From NCBI GenBank assembly GCA_018398765.1, contig JAHBMJ010003671.1:5452-69451 (forward strand): DNA of 64,000 bases, written 5' to 3'. The notes under the pieces were generated by a model that saw nothing but the letters and a program-made list of their open reading frames with translations, was not told the DNA's origin and made no database searches. The stretch comes from Chromera velia. Lineage: Eukaryota; Sar; Chromeraceae. Below are positions 12,440 to 23,516 of the stretch, one piece after another (positions within the stretch are counted from its first letter, which is position 1; every line of letters begins with the position of its first letter). The position numbers and the translations under genes are program-made.

Positions 12440-15400
12440 CTTCCCCTAGTATGCGTGGTGGACCTCCTTGCATGCTTGTAGCAATGGAGTACTGAACTTG
12501 CTCTTGCAAACGCTTGGTTTGTTGTGGCTCAGCCCTGCAGCCCGATGTGAGGATTGAAAGCCAAGAACATGCTTTTGCTACTTGAAATTGACCTCTTTCT
12601 TTTCCCCCCTTATTTCCTTCCACATGCAGTCCCTCAGTGCGACGACGGATTCCAGAACGGTCAAGAGACGGGAGTGGACTGCGGAGGGGAGTGCGGACCC
12701 TGCCCCACATGGTCAGGCAGAAAAGCAGGCAGGCAGGTGTAAGCGGGCACCTCTCTTGCAAGACTCTCTCTGCCTCCCTCTTCCTGTCTGTGTCTTTCTC
12801 TCGCTCTTCCTTCAATGTCGTTGTCGCCTTGATCTTCTTGCATTTTTACTTTACGTTTTTGGTTGACATCCATGCCGACACTCACTCTCGTTCTTCGTTT
12901 TTCTTTCCATATCTTTTGTCGATGCCATCTTCCGTCTTCCCTGCATCTCTCTCTTTGCAGCACTGACGGACTACAAAACGGAGAGGAGCTGGGGGTTGAT
13001 TGCGGTGGAGGATGCCCCAACGAGTGTGCACCCACTTGCGATGACGGCATTCTTAACGGGCAGGAGTCCACGGTAGATTGCGGGGGGGTGTGCGGGACAG
13101 CCGACTGCCCCAGTTGCGCAGACAGAGAGCAAAATGGTGATGAGGAGGGAGTTGACTGTGGAGGGCAGTGCCGCGGTTGCCGCTCCTGTCCGATTTACGA
13201 GGTCGACAAGCTCCCCCCCGAGATGATGGCATGGCCTACAGACGCCAGACAGATCTCACACGGGGCGAAGCGCACCATCATGTGTGGGCCTCGTCACTTT
13301 GGGTTCACAACAACCGAACAGGGCCAGAAAATCTCCCTACCGAGTCAGACCATCATGTGCAATGACGGTGCATGGGACCAACTCCGTCTGGAGTGTGAGC
13401 AGGCCAGCTGCAGAGATAAGCAGAAAAACGGAGACGAAGAGGACATCGACTGCGGCGGCTCTTGTGATCAGCCCTGCAACACATGCGAGGACGGTGTGTG
13501 GAACGGCGATGAAACCAACATCGACTGCGGGGGCTCTTGCCCTTCTCCATGCCCTCCCGCGAGATGCAACCTCGTTCCAATCAAACTGCTCGAAATGCAC
13601 CCTGCCTATACAGTGACCTCCCTGACTTCTGCTTCCCTGATCGACCCCAGAAAAATCGGAACTCGGTACACTGTGGAGTGTGCCCCGGGGGCCTCGTTGG
13701 TCTCGGGTCCACCTGTTCTCGAGGTCGAGTGTCAGAACGGCAGATTCACTCCGGATCTGTCGGGCATCAAGTGCAGCAGTCCAGGTGACGCGAGCCTGAA
13801 GCCGGGGTCGACTCGCACTGAGCTGTTCGGACAGTCTGCTGAGGATGCAAGCTGCAGTCTGCAGACAGAGGACCCTTCGAATTCTTGCTGCGCTTTCAGG
13901 TCTGTCCCTCTGCTCGCTTTCTCTCTCTCTCCCTCTCTCTCTCTGTGTGTGTGTGTGTGTGTCCCTCTCTCGTGATTTCGCCTCACTGCCAGAGAGCCTG
14001 TCTCCACTTTCGCTCGCCTCGCTTTCTTTCCAGATCTGGCCGCATATTTGCGAATTCTTTTGTCCTTTTGCAGGGGCGAGCTCCGAGGCCTGATGGAGAG
14101 CGGTTGTGCCAACCAGATCTTCTCAGAGGACCAAGGGCAGGTCCAGCAGTTCTGCTCTGAGACTGCAGGCTCCTGCGTCAGCAGGATGCGGGACCTTGTG
14201 AACAAATACGTCGGGAGAACGGGAACCGCTTGCGATGACGTTGTGCACGGACGTCGGGCCCTGGAGTCGTTCTGTAACTTCAAAGACGGAAAGTTCTGCT
14301 TTGCGGAGTTCGGCAGCCTTGCTTCTACGGTACGTGGGTATGATGTGATTGGGTTGGCTGTAGAGAAAGGCTCCATAATAGAAGGTAATTTCTTTGCAAT
14401 CATTCACCCTCTTCCTGCTTCTTTGGTGTGTCTTTCTACCGTTTTCTGCGAAACCACCAGTATGTTTGCTCTTTAACAAATGATCTCTGTGATCCGATTT
14501 GCTTGCAGATGACCATTCAGGCGGTTGCAGGAATGTCGGCAGGCCAGCTGCAGAACGTGTGCGGCTTCGATTCCTGTTTCCGATCGAATTTGGCATACTT
14601 CGATGCCGTCTCCAAGATGAACGCGGCCCTGCCTCTGTCAGCAGTTCGGAGGCCCGCAAGAGGCACTCGTCGTCGAATGCAGGAAGAGTTCGGACTTGAC
14701 GAGGAAGTGATCGACTTCTTCTTCCTCGAAGTCCCTCTGGACATCGAGTTCTTCATATTTGACGAAGAGCCGATGACCCTCGATGGCGATCTTCTCTTCC
14801 TCGATCTCGTGAACTTTGACATTGAAGGAGAAGGAGAAAAGATGGAGGGAAGCGGGTGGAACGAGAAGATGACCCCTCTCGATCTGTCTGACCCTCAATC
14901 AGCATCCCCCTTCCCTTTCAGACGCGATGACACGTAAGTAGATCAAATGATGTTCCTTTCTCACAGCCTTCTGGTTTGCTTCCTTTGTCTTCTTGTCGGT
15001 TTGCCCCGTTCTCAGTGCGGTACTGATCTCTCCGGCTTCTTACATTCAGGCCGTTTTGTTTCATATAGAAACACAACGTATGCATATCTACATGTACATG
15101 CACACCTGCATGTCTCCGCTTCCGACCGACCCCGTGTACGCATGCATGCAGCCTCCCCCCCCTGGACGACTTCGGGAAAGACCTCCTGAAGATGTTCGAC
15201 TCCATCACGAAGGTCCCTCCCATGAACGCACCCAAAGAGGTGGTGGAGATAGAGAGAAGGAGAAGACGAAGAAGACTCCAGGATGTGTCAGCAGGAAACC
15301 TCGGGTTGTTCAGATCCGGCCCCGAGGCTTACGGCCGTCTCACGAGGCCCGTCTTTGAGACGATGTGCTCGAAGTCCCCAGAGTCGCAGAACTATTGCGC

Positions 15401-18116
15401 AAGCACTGTGTTCGACGTTGTGAGAGGAAACCCGCCTCTTCACAGCAGTGCAGACGCATGTGCTGATGAGTGCCTTCCCCACGTTTCTCGTGACCTCGGA
15501 CAGTTGCTCATCTCCCAGGGCACTGCTCACGGTCTGACGACCGGTCACATGTTGATGGCCTTCGGTCGGTTCTTCTGTCAAGACGACGGAAATGGTCAGT
15601 GTGGCCCCGAATTCTTCCCGGACATGTCTGACGCTCTCCCCCGGCCCCGGGCCCTCGTCCCCGCATCCGAAGACCTCATCGATTGCCCCGCCGCGTGCAA
15701 GTCAGAATTCGTGGGGGACGGCGAATGTGACGATGTCTGTTACGTTGAGGGTTGTCACTGGGACATGGGGGATTGCACGATGGAAAGAGCCTATCCTCTC
15801 GTTGCCGCAGAGGTTGCGGGGGCCCTAGGCCGCACAAAGCGCCGTGAAGTGTTTTACGATGACCGTGACACTTGCTCGGTGTTCCATCCTGACTTCCAGT
15901 GCATGAGAGGCGACCTGAAAACAAAGTGCCACACTCGGGTGTCGGCCTTGGTCAACGAGCAAAAGTGCTGTGCGGCAGCGGCGTACGAGATTGAGAGAGT
16001 GAGGATCCAGTTTGAGATGGAGATGGCAGCACTGAGGCAGCAGAAGGGCACACGCGAGGACCCTGAAACGTTCAGATGGAGAGCCGACCGTTCCCTCTTC
16101 CAAATTGAGAACGATTGTGATCTCGTGATTGACCGCTCATGCGGAGGGGGGGGGGGCAGAAAAGTGGTCAAGGTTGCAGGCAGGATTGCGAACTTGAACT
16201 TCAAGCGTCTTGAGCCGAACACTGACCTTCTGAACAACCGATTGATCAGAGCATTCCGTGAGAGAATGGCTGCTACTGCCGCCGTTCCCCTTGCAGACGT
16301 CACAGCAGTCACCGCATCCGAAGGAAGCCTCATCCTAGAAGCCACCATCGATCCAGGTTCCTCCGCCGCTCAGTATGTCAGCGACCGTCTCCTCCAGAAG
16401 AGGGCCTCGGGAGAACTCCTTGAGGTCTTTGTTGACTCCGTCAACGAAGCCGATGGCCTCGGAAGCTCCGGGTATAAATTCGATTCCAACATGCCTCTAT
16501 CTGTGGCAGACAGCAGTCTTTCAGTCCGAACGGTGGACGTGACAGGAAAGGCTGCAGGCAGTCCCCAGACCCCCGACCTCGCTCCGATCGGGGCACTCGG
16601 TGTGGACGATCCCGAGTTCATTGCTGACTCCGCGCCTTGCGGTTCCCAGCTGGGACTCTACGTCCCCCTCGGGTTCTCTGAAGGTCAGGTGTACTCGTAC
16701 ACTGTGCCCTCCAGTGACTCAGCCACAGGCGCAACAGTCTCCGTCTCCTGTGGCCCCGGTTATTCCGTTGCGGCTGGCTCCGACCCCCAGACTCTGACGT
16801 GTAACCAGAACGGCATCTGGGTGCCCCCTCCCGGACAGGCGAACATCAAGTGCGTCTCCCGATGCAGTGAGCCTGACTTCGGGGGTAGTCTAGTGATAGC
16901 AGCAGGGGGGGTGAGTGAGGGTGATGTTCGAACCGCCACTTGTGCAGAGGGGCTGCAGAGTGATCAAGCGGGTCCCGTCACCTTCCAGTGTATCAACGGA
17001 CAGTGGCAGACCCCAGCGTTGACTTGCACAGGGAGCGTTGAGGAGACCTCCGAGGTCCACTGCAACAAAGATGACTTGAGAAACAAACTTGACGAGAGAT
17101 ACGTGATGTCGGATGATGACAGCAAAAACTCCGATATCCGACACTCCATCTCTTGCGCTGCCCCCTTCTCCTCTCTCAACCGAGCCACCAACGCTCTTTC
17201 CGAGTGTACAGACGGACAGTGGAGTGAGGGGTTCAAAAACGAGCTTGCTTGTATTCTCCTCCCCGTCGCTCCGGGGCTCACCGCCGGTGAGATCGCAGGC
17301 ATCGTCATTGGTAGCGTTGTCGGTGTAATTCTGATTGGACTTCTCGTGTGGTGGTGGCTGGTAGGGTGGTCTTGTGCGGCCGTGTGGTCTTGGTGCGGTA
17401 GCTGCTGCAGGGGGGGGTCGGGGACACCTAGAGCCTCCAAAGCACGAGACGCGAAGGGGGGGAAGGAAGGACCTGAACCGTCCACACCCTCTCTGATAGA
17501 TGAACATGACAACAGAGGAGAGCCAACCATGTACCGTACATGGGCCACTCGCACGGGGTACACAGGCAGTGCCACAGGGTCAGAACAGACAGGGACAGTG
17601 ACGGACAGCCAGTACACCGGCACTGTGACCGACAGTCAGTACACTGGGACGCACACCGACAGTCAGTACACAGACAGTAGGTACACAGGGTCCCAGACAG
17701 GCACCTATACAAGCGGCACAGGGACATACACGGGCACGGACTACAGTAGGGACAGCCGAGCGACTGGGAGAAGTAGTCGCACGGGTCGGTCAGAGCGCAC
17801 AGGTGACACGTTCACCAGCAGTGCAATCGACCGAGCCGTGTACGAGGTTGAGAGGGAGGATGGGCTTGTGGAGGACAGACGGAGGAGTTCCCGTCGGAGT
17901 TCTCGAGAGAGAGGGGGAGGATCGCGTCGGTCTTCTCGAGACAGAGGGGGAAGCAGATCGGATCACAGGGGCAGCGGTGGTCGAAGGTCTTCGAGAGAGC
18001 GAGACCGTGACACGGAGGCAACATCCCCCGTGGGGACCCAGACAATCGTCACAGACACCAACTTCACGTCTGTCTCACAGAGACCGATCAACCCGCAGTG
18101 GGACGGTCGCGAGTGA
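5409..18116 (+). CDS. Giant Sushi/Ig-like/LNR type I membrane protein, 16 exons
   Basis: Exons: 5409-5507, 5600-5687, 5774-6040, 6381-7016, 7209-7245, 7539-7669, 8013-8278, 8424-9839, 10108-10240, 10459-11806, 12114-12319, 12630-12711, 12961-13899, 14074-14329, 14509-14933, 15152-18116. Every junction keeps frame, giving 9294 nt and 3097 residues. A signal peptide (MVRSAVILFSG...) fixes the start. Then come four related Cys-rich modules (~30-660) with CGC..D.GGDGI.C signatures; two bacterial-type Ig-like domains (~665-775 and ~905-1020, PP..V....PG.G openings and TFNEPV); eight Sushi-like units (~1024-1540, C...DG.W....C); six NG.E..VDCGG modules with two more Sushi units (~1543-1880); a helical paired-Cys region (~1883-2200); one Lin-12/Notch repeat (~2286-2316, GDGECDDVC...DMGDC); three final Sushi units; a TM helix (~2820-2848); and a ~250-residue cytoplasmic tail with TDSQYTGT repeats and Arg/Ser blocks. 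A role in surface adhesion or recognition is inferred. Some exon limits could shift by a few bases. Confidence 0.85.
12347..12438. repeat. Intronic CT then GT microsatellite
   Basis: A CTCTCT run followed by GTGTGT inside the intron between exons 11 and 12 of the giant Sushi gene. A similar CT/GT run lies in the next-but-one intron near 13919-13965. The pyrimidine runs could serve as intron signals, but that is speculation. Confidence 0.85.
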
Positions 18117-20793
18117 GTGACTGAGTGAGTGATTAGGTGCATGAGAAATGCAGAGGATGGGTTGAGGGCAGGTACAAGGGACTCGACAAAAACAGAAAGA
18201 CCGGGGAGGGGGGGGAAGTTTGCAGGAAAAATTTTGGGTCAGCGTGGATCAACACATCGAGGCGTGTCGCATCAGTCGAGCCTGAAACCTTCCGATTTGA
18301 CTTGGAGGGAGTCAGCAAAGGAAAATGAAAAGAGAAGGACAGGGGAGCCAGGGAAGACAGCAGCAAAAAGAAGCAAAGAAAGAAAACGGGAAAGGTGACA
18401 GAGATCTACTCGACTGAATGCAATTTTCTATTCGTTCTTTCTCTACCCAGGTACCCCTGCGCACAAAAGGAATGAAGCGAAACAAAGAAAAAAGATGTAT
18501 GAGGAAACGGACACAAGCAGAGAAAGGGTGGGAAAGAGGAGGTAAGAGACCTGTAGAAGAATTCAAATCCCTGAAAATGACTCGGAAGGGGGGNGGGGGG
18601 GGGGGGGAATGAAGGGGTACAAAGAAAGAGGAAGAGCAGGGTCAGTAGATGGGTTGCTGATCGATCCTATGTGGATGTTTGCGTGTCTGCTTCTCTTTCT
18701 CGGTGAGAAGCGCTGAAAACGATGTAAGCTCTTTCGTGCCCGGCAGTCTTCATGTAGAATGCTTCACGCTCTCATGCCTTTTAGATTCATGCAATTATGG
18801 TTGCATTCTGACAGTCTGCGTTCGAATCGGTATACGTGTGTTTGCTGCTGCTGCTGTCGGCGTGCGCCTTCGGTCATCCTCGGACGGGCATGCCGGCAGC
18901 CAAAAAAGAAAGTAACTGAAAGGCATCAATGAATGTCATAGAATCACTTCTTCAAAACATGCATGAGCTTTTCGTACGGGTGCACCAGGTTGCATCTTTG
19001 ATAATGTCTCCACATGTCAATGGACGTCTGTTTACAGTGACGGTTCAAGAAACTCTTTTCAATCAGTTTATGACTCATGAGTCATGAATTCCGAGTCATG
19101 TAAAAAATTGACATATCCTTTATTATTATATCTCTAGTTATATCTAGTATTATATAATGATTTATTGCGTTTGCTGTGAAACTTACTGTGGAATTTATAT
19201 TTGTCTAGATTCCACTAAATTCTATAAATTTAGGAAGCTTCAATATTTTTCAGATAGAAAGAGTAACTTTTAATAGTTAGGAACTCAAATTAGCTGTGCT
19301 TGTACATCTTTATAACTTCGAGCTCACGATTTGCTTTAGGAAGTTAGGATTTGGCAGTGTTACATCGATCTAGGAATCTAGACTAAGATGATTTAGGACT
19401 TAATTAAGTATGCCAGTCTTAACCTCTCTGTGGTCTATACATCATCATGGTGAGCATCATCATCTAAGCTAGCATTTGAGTTATCTGATTGTCATCGGTG
19501 GCTCACCCGGTTTATAACTACTGTAATTCAATTTGATCAGGTGTTATCTCATATAACGATTTGAGATAATTTCAGGATTAACAGTAATTAGCAGTATAGG
19601 GTTAACCAATATGTAGAGTCATTATAGACCTTCACCTCTAGCTTTGATCTAGTATCTAATTATATGGAAACCTTGATATAGTGTTTATATAAGGGCAATG
19701 GCATTCGCGACGGCGATGTATGACAATGTATATTCAAAGTTGAAACTTGAAAGGAATTGAATATGATTGTTATTCATTGTTCAAAAATTGAATTAAAGAT
19801 TCAAAATAGTGTAGGCAATATTAAATGAACCTATATCAGTATATCTTTTAATCCTAGTTTCGACCTAGCCTTTTAAGTTTTAATAGAATGTTGAGGCTGT
19901 TTGGAGCCTGTTTTTTGTATAGCACTTTATTTTTTTTTTTCCCTCCGTTTTTGCATCAGATAGCATCAGACATGCATATTAGTACAAGTTAAGTCAGACC
20001 GTACAACGTGTTGAATCACTGTCGATCAGTAAAGTCAATTAAAGTCTATTAAAGTCAATTTAGAGTATGTCTGCATTCATGTATGATTGTCAGAGTATGT
20101 CTGCATTCATGCATGATTAATAGTTTTGTTATGTATGCCGCGTAATGCTGCGTCCGCATATATTAATATTAGGGCCGGGCTAGGGCCGGGCAGATCTAGC
20201 CTAGTTTGGTAGAATATGTCAGAAGATGTAAGAACAAGTCTGCTCATCGATCACTTTCAATGCGCGGCTTTAATATCACTCGTGCCCCCAACTGCAGAAT
20301 AAAAAAACCAAGTGGAGAGAGGAGAGGCAGGGCAAACAGAAAGGTTAATTGAATTTTCGCGTGCGCTCGCACCGTGCGCGCGCTGCGTACCTGCAACGCA
20401 AAAACTGCATGACGTATACTGTGGCAATCCGTGGTAGTATGTGGTAGTACAGCTGTTACTGCAGCTTGCTCAATCCTTTGTCTACGAGAGCCTTAACGGA
20501 AAAACTGGACCCCGAACAACGTGAGCAGACATTTTTCTCTTTTTCTGCTGCCTGCTGCCCTCAGAATTCTCCGACCCCATCCCTCCGTGCCTATCTCTTA
20601 TGCGTCTTTTGGATGGCCGTCTCCCGCTTCCGTGAGGTTGCCGTCTCCGATGGTCAACTGACGGCGTGCTGGCTTGGTCACTCGCTTTTTGCACGGCGAC
20701 GGCATTGTTCGGCGAGACAGATTTTAAGGCTTCTCGACTCGTATGGGCGTCTGATATTTCAAGCTCTAGTATTTATTGATACACCGACCTGCA
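18117..20793. other. A+T-rich intergenic spacer
   Basis: No gene seen. The first ~500 bases probably hold the 3' UTR of the Sushi gene. A G-run with one undetermined base (N at 18594) marks an assembly ambiguity. From ~18950 the composition turns strongly A+T-rich. A ~28-bp tandem duplication containing GTATGTCTGCATTCATG lies at about 20064-20119. Confidence 0.7.
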
Positions 20794-21870
20794 ATGGCAT
20801 TTTTCGGCCTCGTCTCAGACACTCTTGTGTCTAGTCGTGCTGCACTCGCTGTGGCGGCGGTGTTCGGTATCTTCAGTGTACTTGTTGCCCACTTTGCATT
20901 GGGCGTGCTGTCCACACTGGCTCTGCTCCCAACGGCTTTGTTTTTCGCGTTTGTGGCAGCGCGGATCGATCGGGGACTGCCTGCGACCCTCCGGGGTGTG
21001 CCCCACAGCGGTGAGGCCTCCGAGGAGCGGCAGCAGCGGACCACAGGCGTAAAAAAACCGCGCCGACCCCGTTTTGACCTGGTGGCAATGCCAATCAACC
21101 ACTATGGTGAGAAACTCCGATGGTGCATGGACCTCATCAAAGTACCCTATCGAGGGCACACAACTGCAGGCCTCTTATCGGCGTACTTCCGCGGAAGGTC
21201 TGTGCCCTGGCTGGTTGACCGTTGGTCCTGCTCTCTGATAGGCAATTCAGACGAAGCCATCTGGTTCCTCAACGCTGTCCACGTGCCTTCTCTACAGGGA
21301 CCAGAGCGCGAGAAGGCTGCAAAGCTTCTTCAGCGCACAGAGACCACCATGGCGTGGGAGCAGAAGCTCAACGACCTCGGCCATGCTGTGCAAGGCTAGT
21401 GCTACTTTTACATCCTTTCTCCAGACTCAGGCCAAGACCCAGAGACTAGTCTTCTCGCATGGGGTGCATTTGAACCGAAAGTCCCCCTCATGGAAAGGTT
21501 GGCACTCCGCATCTTGGCTCCTTGTTTGAAGGCGCTGATGCGGCAAGGGTTTCGTTTGACCGACTCGGCACGAAACGAACGACGGTTGGCGTTCATCAGA
21601 AGTCTACTGGACGAAACCGATGCGGCACTGCAGAAGAGTTCTGCGTACATCACTGGGCCGTCCCTTTCATACGTTGACATCGCGTTTGCATCGCTGATGG
21701 CTCCCCTGCTTCCAGGGTCAGTCGCGTTCTGCAAGGGCTGTAAGTACGGGCGGGGTCGGTTTCAGTCCTTCGATGGTGCTTGGTGCTCGGTACTGGAATT
21801 TGAAGCCGAGCTCTCCCGCCGTCCGTGTGGAAAACACGTGCAACGGCTCTATAAAGAGTTTCGTACGTGA
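20794..21870 (+). pseudogene. Membrane-anchored glutathione S-transferase-like gene with one in-frame TAG
   Basis: One continuous reading frame of 359 codons broken only by TAG at 21397-21399. Residues ~15-60 are hydrophobic (one or two TM helices). A thioredoxin-fold GST N-domain follows (NHYGEKLRWCMDL...; VPWLVDR; GNSDEAIWFLN, the glutathione-binding Ser/Asp segment). After the TAG the helical C-domain continues in the same frame (CYFYILSPD; ARNERRLAFIRSLLDET; GPSLSYVDIAFASL; the family's closing GKHVQRLYKEFR). The GST family usually has Trp or an aromatic residue where the TAG sits, so a single TGG-to-TAG change is the simplest reading. It has no introns, unlike its neighbours, so it may be a retrocopy. 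Alternatives are read-through or a base-call error. The expected activity is conjugation or peroxidase chemistry on glutathione. Confidence 0.7.
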
Positions 21871-22139
21871 ACTGACGCGATTTTCTCTATCGATCGATCG
21901 AATGCATTGGTGACAAGGTGTTTTCGCGAGTGACGGAACATAGGGAGATGAAAAGGCACCAAGAGACCAGAAAATAAAATATCCATACTGTTGCGAACAC
22001 CAATCAAATGTCGTCTGTTCTTCGCAGACAGGACTTGCGTCAACGAGTGCAACAGGGAAAAAAAAAACTAATCTAAAACAGGCATGGTGAGAAAAAAGAA
22101 AAAGACCATGTGGAGATATGCATGATTCCCGTCTCCTTG

Positions 22140-22525
22140 TTTACCTATCTTCTCTTCTCTTCTCTTCTCTTCTCTTCTCTTCTGGATACGTACATGTTTG
22201 ACTGACTGTCTTCTGGATCGTCGTTGCATCGTCGTTCTTTCACAATCATCTGTCTCTGTCTGCGTGTCTGCCTGCCGGTCTGCCTGCCTGCCTGCCTGCT
22301 TTCCTGTCTGCCTGGCAGTGCCTGTCTGTCTGCCTCTCTGCTTGGAAAGAGTCCTTCCGCCACAGACGGAGATACAGTATCAGAAGAATGCTCCTCTCCT
22401 TCGTAGGGGCACCCCCCCACCCCCTCATGACGGTGCCGGTTCCCCCTATGTTGTATGTATTTGTTTGAGGTGCAGTACGCTTTTTTTCTCTCTTTTTTTC
22501 TTTTTTTGCTCTTCCTTCTGTCTTG
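22140..22525. repeat. TCTTC and CTGC/CTGT simple repeats
   Basis: A TCTTC pentanucleotide run (22149-22182), then TGCC/CTGT tetranucleotides (22255-22335). Nothing coding is supported. Confidence 0.8.
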
Positions 22526-22703
22526 AGTGGAAGCAGCAGAGGATTAGCGTGTGAGCCCAGTGATCACGTGAAAGTCTGTCGGGAGGTGGAGAGGCAAGGG
22601 GCGCTGAACTCTCACCTTTCGGGCCCCCTGCCCACGCTTTTTGATTGTTGGTTCTGCTCTTTTGTCTTTGTTCTTTCTTCCTTTTTGTATGTTGTGTTCA
22701 TGA
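22526..22703 (+). repeat. Dispersed repeat, copy 2
   Basis: Long version of the repeat seen at 2650-2775. It begins with GAGTGGAAGCAGCAGAGGAT and includes AGTGATCACGTGAAAGTCTG, CTCTCACCTTTCGGGCC and TATGTTGTGTTCATGAAG. It lies 470 bp from, and in the same direction as, copy 3. Confidence 0.85.
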
Positions 22704-22995
22704 AGAGAAGAGGGGAACAAAACACAACACAGTCTGTCGTCTGAAAGAAATGCAGAGAAAAAGGAAGGAAAAGACGAAATAGTATCTTTGCCTGTCTGTC
22801 TGTCTGTCTTCCTGTCAGTCTGTTTGTTTCTCTGTGCGTCTCTCTGCCTGCCTGTCTGTCTGTCTGTCTGTCTGCCTGCCTGTCTTCCTGTCTGTCTGTC
22901 TGTCTGTCCCCACGTACAGTTTTCTTTTTTTTTTTTTTCTTTTTTTTTTGTTGGTTTTTCTTGTCTTGTCTTCTTTTCTTCTCTTTCTTGTCTTG

Positions 22996-23177
22996 AGTGG
23001 AAGCAGCAGAGGATGAACGTGTGAAACCAGTGATCACGTGAAAGTCTGTCGGGAGGTGAAGAGACAAGGGGCGCTTAACTCTCACCTTTCGGGCCTCCTG
23101 CCCACGCTTTTTGATTGTTGGTTCTCTTCTTTTCTCTTTGTTCTTTCTTTCCTTTTGTATGTTGTGTTCATGAAGAA
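22996..23177 (+). repeat. Dispersed repeat, copy 3
   Basis: Nearly identical to 22526-22703. Both copies are preceded by a T-rich stretch with CTTGTCTTGAGTGG and followed by purine-rich DNA plus CTGT repeats, so the region looks like a tandem array with a unit near 470 bp. Confidence 0.85.
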
Positions 23178-23199
23178 AAAGAGGGAGAAGAAGAAACAT

Positions 23200-23355
23200 A
23201 TAGTCTGTCTGTCTGTCTGTCTCCCTGTCTGCCTGTCTTCCTGTCTTCCTGTCTGTCTGTCTGTAGTGAAGTGAAAAAAGACGAGTCTGCCTGTCTGTCT
23301 GTCTGTCTGTCTGTGTTCGTGAAGAAAAAGGAGGGAGAAGAAGAAGAAGCATATC

Positions 23356-23391
<36 letters not shown>

Positions 23392-23407
23392 GCCTGCCTC
23401 TCTCTCG

Positions 23408-23441
<34 letters not shown>

Positions 23442-23474
23442 GTCTCTCTCTCTCTCTCTGTCTGTCTGTCTGTC

Positions 23475-23512
<38 letters not shown>
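23200..23512. repeat. CTGT/CT/GT microsatellite tract
   Basis: CTGT runs, then CTCTCT (23398-23458), CTGT again and a GT run to 23512. ORFs here are repeat readings. From ~23650 to ~25380 I see only A+T-rich spacer, with a GAAT run near 24528-24549 and decayed LINE tail sequence after ~24930. Confidence 0.85.

Positions 23513-23516
<4 letters not shown>

Noticed and set aside
18000-20790. tRNA or rRNA genes in A+T-rich spacers
   Set aside because: Scanned for B-box-like GGTTCRANTCC and cloverleaf pairing; found only isolated partial matches.
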